Shown here: piece by piece, positions 49,945 through 61,084 of the stretch | Numbering within the stretch: position 1 is the stretch's first letter | Layout of the letters: each line of letters opens with the position of its first letter | NCBI GenBank assembly: GCA_947471745.1 | Contig: CANJKZ010000723.1 | Location: 7,880,501 to 7,944,500 of the forward strand | Source: Closterium sp. Naga37s-1 | Lineage: Eukaryota > Streptophyta > Zygnematophyceae > Desmidiales > Closteriaceae | DNA length: 64,000 bases | Direction of reading: 5' to 3' | Made by a program: the position numbers and the translations under genes | The notes under the pieces: generated by a model | What the model was told of the DNA's origin: nothing | What the model saw: only the letters and a program-made list of their open reading frames with translations | Database searches by the model: none

Positions 49945-50581
49945 GTTACGAAAAGCGAAATGAGAAAGACAATGTGCACTCCAAACCGTAGCAATCGAAG
50001 CATGCAGTACCGAGGTTGAAGACGAAAGGACGGAAGTGATGCGAAGTGTCATACGGTTACAAAGCATCTGGACCGTCAAGGCAGACAGCATTAGGCAGCA
50101 GCAGTGGCGAGGATTCTGCCCGGACAGTTTCGTAACCGTCTGGTGCCGCACGGTTGGATTTTACTGCAATAAGGGAATATATCTGAAGTACATGACTAGC
50201 TAGGTCGTTTCGTATTCCACCTTGTACTCTTATTTATATGTTTGTATTTGCATGATTTTATTATCTCAAACATTTTACATTCACTCTATTTTGAGGTCAA
50301 GGACCCACCACTACCATTCAACCACATCTTAACCTTCCCGAGGTGATCCTAGGGATGATCAACATTTGATCGCAGGAGGAAGCATCTGGACCGACAAGGG
50401 CAGACAGCATCAGACAGACAACATCAGGCAGCAGTAGTGGCGAGGATTCTGCCAAGCAGTTCGCAAGCATATGGAGTTGCACGATTGGATTTCGCTACAA
50501 TAAGGGAATGCACCTCTTAGAGTACATGGCTAGTTAGGTCTTTTCGTATTCCCCGTGTACTCTTATTGATATGTTTGTAAT
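49945..50581 (+). repeat. 3' LTR of the Copia remnant, partly duplicated
   Basis: After a purine tract (GTGAAGGGGGG) a TGTTACGAAA start suggests the LTR, perhaps ending GATCAACA near 50364. A ~190-bp segment (GCATCTGGACC…TATGTTTGTA) at about 50066-50258 recurs at about 50387-50578, so the end is duplicated or two LTRs abut. Element 6 begins at 50582 inside the second copy. Confidence 0.6.
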
Positions 50582-50737
50582 TGTCAGAACCTAACAAGCA
50601 AGAATAGGCTTCACTAGCAAGGAATAAAAGTACAAGTACCTAACACTAAAAGGGTTGTACTCTATATGGGCTACCCCACTACAGCCTACAAACAAAAAAA
50701 TTAGTTTTCACACACCCCCATAGGCAAAGTGGGGGAT
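50582..50737 (-). repeat. Element 6 3' LTR (131 bp) with polypurine hairpin
   Basis: Minus strand: TATGGGGGTG|TGTGAAAACT…; contains TGTAGGCTGTAGTGGGGTAG. The flanking five bases at 50577-50581 (GTAAT) are the presumed TSD; the other end is not in the window. Confidence 0.85.
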
Positions 50738-51557
50738 AGCAAGAACACGCAAAGCTTAGGGTGGATCACAAAGTCACCACACTGTCCGAGCACAAGCAAA
50801 CGGTCATAAGACCAGTTCACATGCAGAGTTATAAAGAGCACATGCAGTACCGTGATCACAACCTAGCAAGAGGGAGCATGCAGGCATATATATAAAGATC
50901 ACAGTACAAGGCAAAGTCAAGCAGTGAGCAAGTGCGGCAAAGTAGGCACAAGACTTAAAGCAGTGCAGAAACGCTGATGATCACCAGACGCAAGTACCTT
51001 GGTGAAAATATCAACAGTGTAGGCCAATGTGGCCACGTAAGCAAGACGAAGCTAGCCATGCTGCTGCAACTCTCGTGCAAGGAAGTATAGTAGAGCGATA
51101 TGCTTCGTCCTTTGCTCCAGTCTATGCTCCTGACACAAGGCAATCATGGCCTCGTTGTCGACGTACAGAATCGGAGGAGAACAAGGCCGCTCTCCCAAGT
51201 CGGTAAGTAGGTAGGTCAGCCAGCGTAACTCCTGTTCAGCCACGCCCCCCGCGTAAATCTCAGCCTCACAACTAGACCTCCAGGAAACTGAACCGGAGCC
51301 AAGGCTGAAGGTGTAACCCTGTGACGACCGCTGAGTCGACTGGTCGTTGGCCTAGAAAGCGTCTGAGTGACCTGTGAGTACCACTGAGTCCCATCCTCCA
51401 AGCACAAGCCCTTTGCCCAATGTACTGCACAAGTAGCGCAGTACCCTCTTCGCAGCATCCCAGTGCACTTTTCGGTGTCTGCCGGGAGCCACGTAGCGAG
51501 CCAGGAGGCTGAGAGGGTACACGAGGTCAGGTCGTGTGCATGTCACCAGGTACATGA

Positions 51558-51685
51558 TGTCAAACTTATATGATCTAGCCTGTGTAGGCTGTAGCGGGTT
51601 AGACACTAAGGGGTACACAATTCTAGGGTTTCATATTTGTATCACTTTCATTTCTTAGTCATTCATTCTCGTTCTAAGTTTCTCA
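51558..51685 (+). repeat. Element 5 5' LTR (128 bp)
   Basis: TGTCAAACTT…TTTCTCA, four or five changes from element 3 LTRs. Confidence 0.95.
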
Positions 51686-51727
51686 TGGTATCGAGCAGGT
51701 TCCCTAGTGGGAACTTTCCTAGGGCCC
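51686..51727 (+). promoter_or_regulatory. Element 5 primer site, hairpin and GGGCCC
   Basis: TGGTATCGAGCAG; GTTCCCTAGTGGGAAC at 51699-51714; GGGCCC at 51722-51727. Confidence 0.7.
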
Positions 51728-51779
51728 ACCAAGATCGAGTTTTTTTTTTTTCCTGCCCGGGGCGCGCGTTGCCCCCCCC

Positions 51780-52653
51780 TGCACGAGGCGCGCCTAGTGT
51801 TCTGCCCTTAGTGGCCCGCCGCGCCCTCCTTAGCGGCCCCGTCGCCCCCCTCCCTCCTTAGCGGCCCTGTCGCGCCCTCCTTAGCGGCCCGTCGCGCCGC
51901 CCTTAGCGGCCCCGTCGCCACCCCTGCCGGCCTCGTTGCCGCCCCTGACGGCCCCGGCGCCGCCCCTACCGGCCTCGTTGCCGCCCTTGACGGCCCCGTC
52001 GCCGCCCTTTCCGGCCCCGTCGCCGTCCTTCCGCGGCCCCATCGCCGCCTCCCCCCCTTTCAGCGGCCCCGTCGCCGCCCTTTCAGCGGCCCCGTCGCCG
52101 CCCTTTCAGCGGCCCCGTCGCCGCCCTTTCAGCGGCCCCGTCGCCGCCCTTTCAGCGGCCCCGTCGCCGCCCTTTCAGCGGCCCCGTCGCCGCCCTTTCA
52201 GCGGCCCCGTCGCCGCCTCTTAGCGGCCTCGTCGCCGCCCTTCAGCGGCCCCGTCGCCGCCCTTCAGTGGCCCCGTCGCCCCCCCGTTCCGCGGCCCCGT
52301 CGCCGCCCTTTCAGCGGCCCCGTCGCCGCCCCTTCAGCGGCCCCGTCGCCGCCCTTCAGCGGTCCCGTCGCCCCCCCCCTTTTCCGCGGCCCCGTCGCCG
52401 CCCCCTTCACGGCCCCGCCGAGCCGCCTTAGCTGCTGAGCCGCTGAGCCGCCGAGCCGCCGAGCCGCTGCGCCGCCGAGCTGCCGAGCCGCCGAGCTGCC
52501 GAGCCGCTGAGCCGCCGAGCCGCCGAGCTGCCGAGCCGCCTTTGCCGCCGAGCCGCCGAGCCGCCTTTGCCGCCGAGCCGCCGAGCCGCCGCGCCGCACT
52601 GCAGCCGAGACGCCGCCGCCTGCCAGCCTGCCCCGGACCGCCTCACTTGCCTG
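51780..52653 (+). repeat. Element 5 leader repeats
   Basis: Same units as element 3 but fewer copies; donor-like CTG|GTAAGAG at 52654, 67 bp before the ATG. Confidence 0.85.
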
Positions 52654-52720
52654 GTAAGAGCAGCGCCTCTGCCACTGCACTGCCCTACCCCACTGTGCTC
52701 ACTGCCTGTCTACTGCTGTC

Positions 52721-55700
52721 ATGGCCACCCCTAGTGTTCTCACCTTTGACGCTGAGGGTCGGGCTGTTGACTTTGAGGTCTGGGTAGATGATCTGCAGCT
52801 TTTCCTACAGTGCGATAGGGCAGACGGTCTCTCCCTGTTTGACCTCACTTCTGGTGCCTCTCCTGCCCCTGCTACTGATGCTGACGCCCCTGTTCGCTCA
52901 CAGTGGGCCACGTGCGATGCTGCTGCCCGCCTGGCTGTGCGCCGCCACTTACCGACCGCTGAGCGCGCGCATTTTAGCCAGTACAAGAGTGCTAAGACCT
53001 TGTACGACGCTGTAGTTACACGCTACTCTTCCCCTGCCACTGCTGCTCTTAGCCGCCTCATGCTGCCGTACCTCTTCCCTGACCTCGCCGCTTTTCCCAC
53101 AGTCGCTGACCTCGTTACGCACCTTCGCACTAGTGACATTCGCTACCGCGCTGCGCTTCCTGCTGAGTTCTGCGCCAAGAACCCCCCCCCTATGTACATC
53201 ACCCTCTACTACATAGTCACCCGGCTCCCTGACACCCTTCGCTCGGTCAGGGACCACTTCCTCTCTGTTTGCCCCACCACTCTCACCGTTGACCTCCTCG
53301 AGGAGTGCCTCCTTGCAGCAGAGAAGAGTATAGTCGCTGTAGGAGCCTCTCGTGGTGACCCTCGTACCCCTGTCTTTGAGGGGTGCTCCCCCTCCCCCCT
53401 CTTGCCCTCTGTTGCCTCTGCTGCTGCGGCCGACCTCGTTGGTCTTGAGTCGGTCGGCGCGGCGTCTTCCCCTAGCGGGAGACGCCGCCCAGGCAAGGGC
53501 AAGGGGGGCAAGGGCGCTGGAGGAGCTGGCGGGGGCGGTGGAGGCGGCGGTGGAGGCGGCGGAGGGGGTGGGGGTGGCGGTGGGAGTGGTGGCGCGAGTG
53601 GGGGCACTAGTGGCGGCAGTGGAGGCGGAGGAGGCGGCGGTGGTGGCGGTGCGGGCGGAGGTGGCGGAGGTGGAGGCGGTGGTGGAGGTAGCGGCGGCAG
53701 AGGTGGAGCTGGTCGGGGCGGCTCTACGCAGAGGGTCGGCTCCGGTGGTGGACAGCGCCAGCAGCAGCAGCAGCAGCAGCGCACTCGTGAGACCCCTTCC
53801 CCCCAGCAGCTTCGTGAGTGGTACGCTGCTCGTCAGCGGGGTGGGGGTGCTGGCCCCTGTACCTACGTTCTCCGTACCGGTGATCGCGCGGGTGAGCAGT
53901 GTGGGGGTCCGCACTCCACCCAGCGCTGCTTCGGCCGCCTGACGGATGCGTGGCGTCATCAGTTCCCCGACGCTACTGAGATCCCTCGCTGGGGCGAGCT
54001 GTTTAGGGCGGGTGTTGCGATCTTTGATCTTGACTATGATGCTATTCTTGCTGCCATGTATGCTGTGACTATTAGTGATGAGGGTGATTGTTACCGGTGT
54101 TTTCCGCCTGACCCGGGCATTGAGGCTGCTGCTCTAGGTGCTGGTGAGGCTGCTGCTCTAGGTGCCAGTGAGTCTGCTGCCCCAGGTACTGGTGAGTCTG
54201 CGCTCTCAGGTACCGCGTCGGCTCCGGCCACCCACACCTTCACCCTTGACTCGGGTGCTTCCCGCTCCTTCTTTCGAGACCGGACCACGCTCACGCCGCT
54301 TAGTCGGCCAGTGGCAGTCTCCCTGGCAGACCCCTCTGGGGGTCCTGTCCTTGCCCACTTCTCCACTGTCCTACCGTGTCCGGCGGCCCCTTCTGGCACC
54401 CTGTCAGGTCTTTACCTCCCCTCGTTCTCTACGAACTTGGTGAGTGGTGCTGACCTCCAGGATGAAGGGGTTCACCAGTTCACTCCTGCGAGTCGGCGAG
54501 TGACTCACTGTACCTGTGCTCAGACGGGCCGTCACTTGGCCACGTTTACCCGTCAGCCGGGGTCGAGTCTGTACACACTGACTACTGAGTCTCCTCCAGT
54601 CGCTGATTCTGCTCAGGTAGCCGCGTCGGGTCAGGTGTTTGCTGCGGCGTCCAGGTCTGGTCCTGAGTCTGCCCCCTGCTCGTGTCGTCTCCTGTCTCAC
54701 CAGACTCTCCTCTGGCACCACCGCCTTGGTCACCCCTCCCTGCCTCGCCTTCGAGGCATGGCCTCCCGTGTCCTTGTCTCTGGTCTCCCCCGGTCCCTCC
54801 CTCCCCTTCCTCCGGGGCCTGCCCCCACCTGCGTTCACTGCGTCGAGGGGCGGCAGCGCGCTGCTCCCCACTCCTCCGAGTTTCCTCCGACAGAGGCTCC
54901 GCTGCAAACGCTTCACATGGACGTGTGGGGCCCAGCCCGCGTCCGTGGACAGGGTCACGAGCGTTACTTCCTGCTGGTGGTTGACGACTACTCGCGTTAC
55001 ACCGCAGTCTTCCCCTTGCGCAGCAAGGGTGAGGTCACTGAGGTGTTGATCGCCTGGATCCGCGCAGCTCGTCTCCGGCTCAGAGAGAGTTTCGGCTCGG
55101 ACTTTCCTGTTCTACGTCTGCACTCTGACAGAGGCGGAGAGTTCTCCTCTGACCTTCTGCGAGCCTTCTGTCGTGCACGAGGCATCCGCCAGACCTTCAC
55201 GCTTCCGGACTCTCCGCAGCAAAATGGGATTGCTGAGCGCCGCATTGGCATGGTCATGGACGTCGCTCGTACGTCCATGGTCCATGCGGCTGCCCCCCAT
55301 TTTCTGTGGCCGTTTGCGGTTCGGTACGCGGCACATCAGATCAACCTTCAGCCCCGGGTCTCCATGCCGGAGACCTCCCCTGCCTTGCTGTGGACGGGGA
55401 AGGTTGGCGATGCATCTGCGTTCCGTGTCTGGGGATCTCGGGCGTTTGTCCGCGACTTGTCTGCGGACAAGCTGTCCCCTCGTGCTGTTCCCTGTGTCTT
55501 CCTTGGCTTCCCCCCTGACGCGCCGGGCTGGCAGTTCTGCCACCCCACCTCGCGCCGTGTTCTGTCCTCCCAGGACGTCACGTTTGACGAGCCGGTTCCC
55601 TACTACCGTCTCTTCCCCTACCGCACTGCGTCCCTCCCCCCCCCGCCGCTCTTCCTTACGCCAGGTCCCCCTCCGGTAGACCCCCTCCCCCCTCAGGGTC

Positions 55701-58700
55701 CTGCCCCCTCAGGTGTGTCTCAGGTAGACGCAGTCGACCCTGTCGAGGTAGCTGTTGACTCTGGTGTTGCTAGGGGTGCTGAGCCTGCGGGTGCTGGGTC
55801 TGGGGGTGCTGACTCTGGGGGTGCTGAGCCTGGGGGTACTGACTCTGGGGGTGCTGAGCCTGGGGGTGCTGACTCTGGGGGTGCTGCGCCTGGGGGTGCG
55901 GAGCCTGGGGGTGCTACGCCTGGGGGTGCTGAGCCTGGGGGTGCTGCGTCTGGGGGTGCGGAGTTTGAGGGTACTGGACCTGCTCGTGTGGCGTCTGGCG
56001 GTGCTGGGCCTGGAGGTTCTTCGGGTGCTTTGTCCCGGCGGGAGCTACTCTCTCCACAGGAGCTGCGTGAGTGGTTTGCCCGGCGCTGGAGGCGTGCTGC
56101 TGGAGCTGGAGGTACTGCGGGCGCTGGAGGTTCTACTGCTGCTGAGGGTGCTGGTGCCGCGGGTCCCGGAGGTGCTCGTACTGGGAGTACTGGAGCTGCT
56201 GGGCCTGCGGGTGCTTCTAGTGCTGGAGCTGGTGGACCTGCTGCGTCTTCTGGTGGTCCGGCTGGAGCTGGAGCTGCTGGGGGTGTTGGCGCTGAGGGTG
56301 CTTCTGGTGCTGGTGCCTCTGAGGGTGCTGGAGTTGGCGCTGTTGGAGCTGGGGGTGCTGCTGGCGCTGGTGCTGTCCCTTCTGGTGCTGGTGCTTCTGA
56401 GGGTGCTGGCGTTGGTGCTGCTGGAGCTGGTGCTGCCGTTCGTGGTGCTGGCGCTGTTCCTGCTGGTTCTGGGGGTACTGCACGGCCGCGGCCGTACTTC
56501 GGTCCGCTCCTTGAGCAGGTTCTTGGTCTTCCGCCCTCTGCTAGTCCGGCTCCTCCCTTAGAGTGTCCACCGCCTGTCCAGTCTGAGTCACAGTTACAGC
56601 CTACCTCTCCTCTGCCTGCTCCTTCTCCCTACACTGGTCCGACTGGAGGTCTTGTTGAGCGTCGTGAGCCTGCATCTCGTCCTGCGTCGCCTGTCCGTGC
56701 TGCTCGCACTGGTGGTCGTGGTTCGCGTCAGCGTCCTCCCCCTGTCCCCGGCACGCACCGGATGTCTCTGCGTCCGTCCACTGCTCCTCTGCGTGCCCCT
56801 TTGCCTTCTCCGCCTGAGTCCTCTCTTCCTGCTCTTGCTGACCCGGAGTCAGACTCCCTTCGTGCTGCCAGTCCTACTGTCACGCGTCTCCTTGCTACTG
56901 TCGTCACTGACCCTTCCTTTGAGTCCACTGCGGCGTCTGCCCTAGTTGCTGAGCTTGTCGACTTCGCTGCTCGCTGTCGTCTAGACTACGCTGCTAGTCT
57001 GGTTACTGAGTCTGCGTCTATCTGTCCTCCGTCCGTCGGGGGTGAGTGTGCTCTTGGCACGGACGTCCTTGAGGAGTTCCAGTGTCTTGCGGCTTCTTCA
57101 CCTCATCTCGTGTCCATGCTACTTGCCCCTGAGGGAGACCCGGATGCACCAGACATCCCGACTCCGCGCTCTTACGCGGAGGCGATAGAGGGTCCCTACT
57201 CCTCTCAGTGGCAGGCAGCCATGGACGCAGAGATGGCTTCCTGGAAGTCCACAGGCACCTACGTTGACGAGGTTCCCCCGCCTGGGGCGAACATCGTCAG
57301 TGGCATGTGGATTTTCAGGGTGAAGCGGCCGCCGGGTTCTCCGCCTGTCTTCAAGGCGCGTTACGTGGCTCGAGGCTTCAGTCAGCGGCAGGGAGTTGAC
57401 TACTTTCAGACCTTCTCTCCCACCCCGAAGATGACCACTCTTCGGGTACTGCTGCACATAGCCGCTCACCGTGACTACGAGCTTCACTCTCTTGACTTCA
57501 GCACTGCTTTCTTGCAGGGCAGCCTGCACGAGGAGATCTGGCTGCGCCGCCCACCTGGATTCACTGGGACTTTTCCTCCTGGCACCCAGTGGAGCCTCCA
57601 GCGGCCAGTCTACGGTCTCCGCCAGGCACCTCGTGAGTGGCACGACACACTGAGGACTACACTTGCGGCTCTTGGGTTTGCTCCTTCTACTGCCGACCCG
57701 TCGCTGTTTCTGCGCACCGACACCTCTTTGCCGCCGTTCTACATCCTCGTGTACGTCGACGACTTGGTCTTTGCCACAGCTGACACTGCTGGACTCGCCT
57801 ACGTGAAGTCCGAGCTGCAGAAGAGACACACGTGCACAGACCTTGGTGAACTGCGCAGCTACCTTGGCTTGCAGATCACCCGGGACAGAGCACAGCGCAC
57901 CATTACCCTGACTCAGTCACACATGGTGCAGCAGGTCCTTCAGCGCTTCGGCTTCACGTACTCCTCGCCTCAGGCTACTCCTCTGTCTACTCACCACTCG
58001 CTCTCAGCTCTGCCTTCGGATGAGTCCGTAGAGTCGAGTGGCCCGTACCCAGAGCTTGTTGGCTGCCTCATGTACCTGATGACCTGCACTCGACCTGACC
58101 TTACATACCCTCTTAGCATTCTGGCACGCTATGTTGCTCCTGGGAGACACAGACCAGAGCACATGGCTGCAGCGAAGAGGGTGTTGCGCTACTTGTGCAG
58201 TACGTCGGGCATGGGGCTAGTGCTTGGAGGGCGGAGTCCAGTGGTCCTCACTGGTCACGCAGACGCTTCTTGGGCTGACGACCGGGCTACACAGCGGTCG
58301 TCACAGGGTTACACCTTCAGCCTTGGTTCCGGCTCTGTTTCGTGGCGGTCTACCCGCTCGTCTTCTGTTCTCGGCTCCAGTTGTGAGGCTGAGATCTACG
58401 CAGGGGCCATGGCTGCACAGGAGCTACGCTGGCTCACCTACCTGCTGACTGACCTGGGAGAGCCGCCTCGTTCTCCTCCAGTTCTGTACGTAGACAACAA
58501 GGCCATGCTGGCCTTGTGTCGGGAGCACAGACTGGAGCACAGTTCTCTTCGCTACTTTCTTGCTCGTGAGCTGCAGCAGCGCGGTCAGCTGCGCCTTGCT
58601 TACGTGGCCTCTGAGGCCAACACTGCTGATATCTTCACCAAGGCACTCGCGCCTTGTGATCATCAGCGCTTCTGTACTCTGTTAGGTCTTGTGCCTACCT

Positions 58701-58723
58701 TGCCTCACTTGCTCACTTCTTGA
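52721..58723 (+). CDS. Element 5 Copia gag-pol polyprotein, 2000 aa
   Basis: Same domain order as element 4: gag with poly-Gly (~262-345), QQLREWY (~362) and CX13CX3HX4C (~378-403); protease DSGAS (~509); integrase HHRLGH (~665), HMDVWGP (~732), HSDRGGEF (~800), NGIAER (~834); a longer Gly-Ala-Glu-Pro linker with QELREWF (~1111); RT YVDD (~1677); RNase H DASWAD (~1847). Although the frame is open throughout, two small in-frame losses set it apart: about 12 bp removing most of the conserved RTKHIA near 58542, and 9 or so bp before the RT region near 57072. The first affects a strongly conserved RNase H tail, so activity is doubtful. Confidence 0.94.
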   Translation: MATPSVLTFDAEGRAVDFEVWVDDLQLFLQCDRADGLSLFDLTSGASPAPATDADAPVRSQWATCDAAARLAVRRHLPTAERAHFSQYKSAKTLYDAVVTRYSSPATAALSRLMLPYLFPDLAAFPTVADLVTHLRTSDIRYRAALPAEFCAKNPPPMYITLYYIVTRLPDTLRSVRDHFLSVCPTTLTVDLLEECLLAAEKSIVAVGASRGDPRTPVFEGCSPSPLLPSVASAAAADLVGLESVGAASSPSGRRRPGKGKGGKGAGGAGGGGGGGGGGGGGGGGGGGSGGASGGTSGGSGGGGGGGGGGAGGGGGGGGGGGGSGGRGGAGRGGSTQRVGSGGGQRQQQQQQQRTRETPSPQQLREWYAARQRGGGAGPCTYVLRTGDRAGEQCGGPHSTQRCFGRLTDAWRHQFPDATEIPRWGELFRAGVAIFDLDYDAILAAMYAVTISDEGDCYRCFPPDPGIEAAALGAGEAAALGASESAAPGTGESALSGTASAPATHTFTLDSGASRSFFRDRTTLTPLSRPVAVSLADPSGGPVLAHFSTVLPCPAAPSGTLSGLYLPSFSTNLVSGADLQDEGVHQFTPASRRVTHCTCAQTGRHLATFTRQPGSSLYTLTTESPPVADSAQVAASGQVFAAASRSGPESAPCSCRLLSHQTLLWHHRLGHPSLPRLRGMASRVLVSGLPRSLPPLPPGPAPTCVHCVEGRQRAAPHSSEFPPTEAPLQTLHMDVWGPARVRGQGHERYFLLVVDDYSRYTAVFPLRSKGEVTEVLIAWIRAARLRLRESFGSDFPVLRLHSDRGGEFSSDLLRAFCRARGIRQTFTLPDSPQQNGIAERRIGMVMDVARTSMVHAAAPHFLWPFAVRYAAHQINLQPRVSMPETSPALLWTGKVGDASAFRVWGSRAFVRDLSADKLSPRAVPCVFLGFPPDAPGWQFCHPTSRRVLSSQDVTFDEPVPYYRLFPYRTASLPPPPLFLTPGPPPVDPLPPQGPAPSGVSQVDAVDPVEVAVDSGVARGAEPAGAGSGGADSGGAEPGGTDSGGAEPGGADSGGAAPGGAEPGGATPGGAEPGGAASGGAEFEGTGPARVASGGAGPGGSSGALSRRELLSPQELREWFARRWRRAAGAGGTAGAGGSTAAEGAGAAGPGGARTGSTGAAGPAGASSAGAGGPAASSGGPAGAGAAGGVGAEGASGAGASEGAGVGAVGAGGAAGAGAVPSGAGASEGAGVGAAGAGAAVRGAGAVPAGSGGTARPRPYFGPLLEQVLGLPPSASPAPPLECPPPVQSESQLQPTSPLPAPSPYTGPTGGLVERREPASRPASPVRAARTGGRGSRQRPPPVPGTHRMSLRPSTAPLRAPLPSPPESSLPALADPESDSLRAASPTVTRLLATVVTDPSFESTAASALVAELVDFAARCRLDYAASLVTESASICPPSVGGECALGTDVLEEFQCLAASSPHLVSMLLAPEGDPDAPDIPTPRSYAEAIEGPYSSQWQAAMDAEMASWKSTGTYVDEVPPPGANIVSGMWIFRVKRPPGSPPVFKARYVARGFSQRQGVDYFQTFSPTPKMTTLRVLLHIAAHRDYELHSLDFSTAFLQGSLHEEIWLRRPPGFTGTFPPGTQWSLQRPVYGLRQAPREWHDTLRTTLAALGFAPSTADPSLFLRTDTSLPPFYILVYVDDLVFATADTAGLAYVKSELQKRHTCTDLGELRSYLGLQITRDRAQRTITLTQSHMVQQVLQRFGFTYSSPQATPLSTHHSLSALPSDESVESSGPYPELVGCLMYLMTCTRPDLTYPLSILARYVAPGRHRPEHMAAAKRVLRYLCSTSGMGLVLGGRSPVVLTGHADASWADDRATQRSSQGYTFSLGSGSVSWRSTRSSSVLGSSCEAEIYAGAMAAQELRWLTYLLTDLGEPPRSPPVLYVDNKAMLALCREHRLEHSSLRYFLARELQQRGQLRLAYVASEANTADIFTKALAPCDHQRFCTLLGLVPTLPHLLTS

Positions 58724-58905
58724 CCTTGCTTGTACTGTTACATATATATGTACCTGCTCTTGCTTGTTTAGCGTTATATATATGTAATCATGCATGTGAA
58801 CTGGCCTTGTGGCCTTGACTTGTGCTCAGAATGTGTGGTGACGTTGTGATCCACCCTGAGCTTGCTTTGCCTTGCTTTGCTTGACTGGTCTTGTGACCCC
58901 TTGTT

Positions 58906-59058
58906 CTCCCCCACTTTGCCTATGGGGGTGTGTCAAACTTATATGATCTAGCCTGTGTAGGCTGTAGCGGGTTAGACACTAAGGGGTACACAATTCTAGG
59001 GTTTCATATTTGTATCACTTTCATTTCTTAGTCATTCATTCTCGTTCTAAGTTTCTCA
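58906..59058 (+). repeat. Element 5 polypurine hairpin and 3' LTR
   Basis: CTCCCCCA…TGGGGGTG (58906-58930), LTR 58931-59058. Confidence 0.93.
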
Positions 59059-60140
59059 CATGAGGCAACCCACAAGCTCTGGATATGGACCACTCGGCTC
59101 TACGGACTCGTCCGAAGGTGGAGCTGAGAACGAGTGGCCTATAGGCAGAGGAATGGGACGTGGCGAGGACCAAGTGAAGCCGAAGCGCTGAAGGGCCTGG
59201 TGCACGGGTGATGGTGCGCTGTGCTCTGTCCCGAGTGTTCTGCAGCTCACCCAGGTCAGTGCAAAGTGTGTCTCTTCTGCGGCTCCGCCTTCACAATGGC
59301 CAGTGCCTTAGTGTCAGCAGTAGCAAAAACCAGGTCGTTGACGTACACGAGTATGTAGAACGACGGCAGCGAAGGGTCAGTGGGCAGAATAAGCGATGGG
59401 TCAGCAGTCGAAGGAGCAAACCCAAGAGCCGAAAGTGTAGTCCTCAGTGTGTCGTGCCACTCGCGAGGCGCCTGGCGGAGACCGTAGACTGGCCGCTAGA
59501 CGCTCCACTGGGTACCCTTAGGAAACAACCCAGTGAAGCCAGGTGAGCGGCGTAACGAGATCTCCTTGTGTAGGCTGCCCTGCAAGAAAGCTGTGCTGAA
59601 GTCAAGCGCTGTGCTGCAACGTGCACTAACACCTGAAGAGTGGTTATGTTCGGGGTGGGGGAGAAGGTTCGGAAGAAGTCGCCCCCCTATCGCTTACTGG
59701 AGCCTCGTGTAACGTAACGCGCCTTGAAGACAGGCGGAGAACCAGGCGGCCGCTTCACCCTGAAAATCCACATGCCATCGACTATGTTTGCCCCAGGTGG
59801 GGGAACTGCGTCGACGTAAGTGCCTGTGGACTTCCAGGATGCCATCTCTGCATCCATGGCTGTCTGCCACTGAGAGGAGTAAGGACCCGTGATCGCCTCT
59901 GCGGAAGAGCGCGGGGTCAGGATGTCTAGTGCATTCGGGTCTCCCTCAGGGGCAAGCAGCATGGCAGCGAGATGAGGTACAGCAGCCGCAAGACACTCTA
60001 GCTCAAACTGTCTGTCCTTGAGGACGTACGTGCCGAGGGCACACTCACCCCCATGGATGGAGGACAGTCAGAGTTAGACTCAGTGATAAGACTCGCGATG
60101 TAGTCGAGACGACACGCAGCAGCAAAGTCAAGAAGCTCAA

Positions 60141-60559
60141 AGCGTGGAACATCCTTTTGAACAAGGCGTTGGCCGCCCAACTGCGACAGTAACCACTATT
60201 GTGACCATCGCCATTGACCTACAAAGCAGACTAACGAAGACTGAAAGGTGCTCGATGGTCGCCCCACCTTTTCGACCTCGCGGATAGGACAAGAAGTGGC
60301 GAGGTCAGGAGAAACACGCGACAAGCATCCAGGTATTGTCGTGAGTGACGTGCTGCAACCCAATTTGTAGCACGGTGTTTGACGAAGTCGGCACTTTTCG
60401 TGTACTATCGCGACTCCGTACTTCTGGACGACCAAGTGTTTCCGATTTGCAGTGTAGGGTTTTGTGTGTTACCTGGCAAAAATTGTCGCAAACAATTGAC
60501 GAGAGAAATGTTCGACCAAAGAGCCAACCAAACAGTTGTTCATAAGGATGCTCCACGCT
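60141..60559. mobile_element. MITE-like insertion (419 bp) in element 6
   Basis: Ends are inverted repeats: AGCGTGGAACATCCTTTTGA at the left and, reversed, AGCGTGGAGCATCCTTATGA at the right; 22 of the first 24 positions match. Flanks CTCAA/CTCAG suggest a 4-5 bp target duplication. Removing the block rejoins the conserved Copia text (ALITE/LLDFAAACRLDY). No transposase frame is seen. Confidence 0.75.
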
Positions 60560-61084
60560 CTCAGTGATCAAGGCAGACGTAGCAGCAGACTCAAAAGTAG
60601 GGTCAGTGACGAGAGTGGCAAGAACGCGCGTGACAATGGGACTAGCGGCACGAGCACAGTCAGACTCAGGGCAGGAACGGCAAGAAGTGAGGGCGGAGGT
60701 GGAGACGGCAGGGGGACACGCTGTGGAACAGAGGAAGGACGAAGTGCCATAGTGTGAATGCCGGGGACAGGAGGAGGACGCGGACGAGCAGCACGACGAC
60801 CAGTGCGAACAGCGCAAATAGGCGAGGCAGGGTGAGACACAGGCTCACGACGCTCTGTTAAAGAGTCTGTCTACTCAGTGTAAGGAGAAGGAGCAGGCAG
60901 CAGGGAGTCTGATTGTAACTGTGGCTGCGACTGGTCAAGCGGCGGACACAGTAAGGGAGGAGTAAGGCCAGTAGAAGACGGGAGACTAAGAACCTGGCGA
61001 AGTGCCGAGCCAGGTGGTGGCAGAGACGACGGTGGCGGCGGAACGAAAAACGGTCGCAGCTGTGCAGGACCCCCTACACCAGCA

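Larger units (their letters stand above)
51558..59058 (+). mobile_element. Copia element 5 (subfamily B), single full-length ORF
   Basis: 7501 bp; 128-bp LTRs at 51558-51685 and 58931-59058, identical by eye; TSD CATGA at 51553-51557 and 59059-59063. Inserted into RNase H of element 6 in opposite orientation. The sister of element 3. Confidence 0.97.

Noticed and set aside
53209..53784. Pro-rich minus-strand frames opposite the poly-Gly tract of gag
   Set aside because: Shadow of GGN codons on the other strand; also present in elements 3 and 4 for the same reason.
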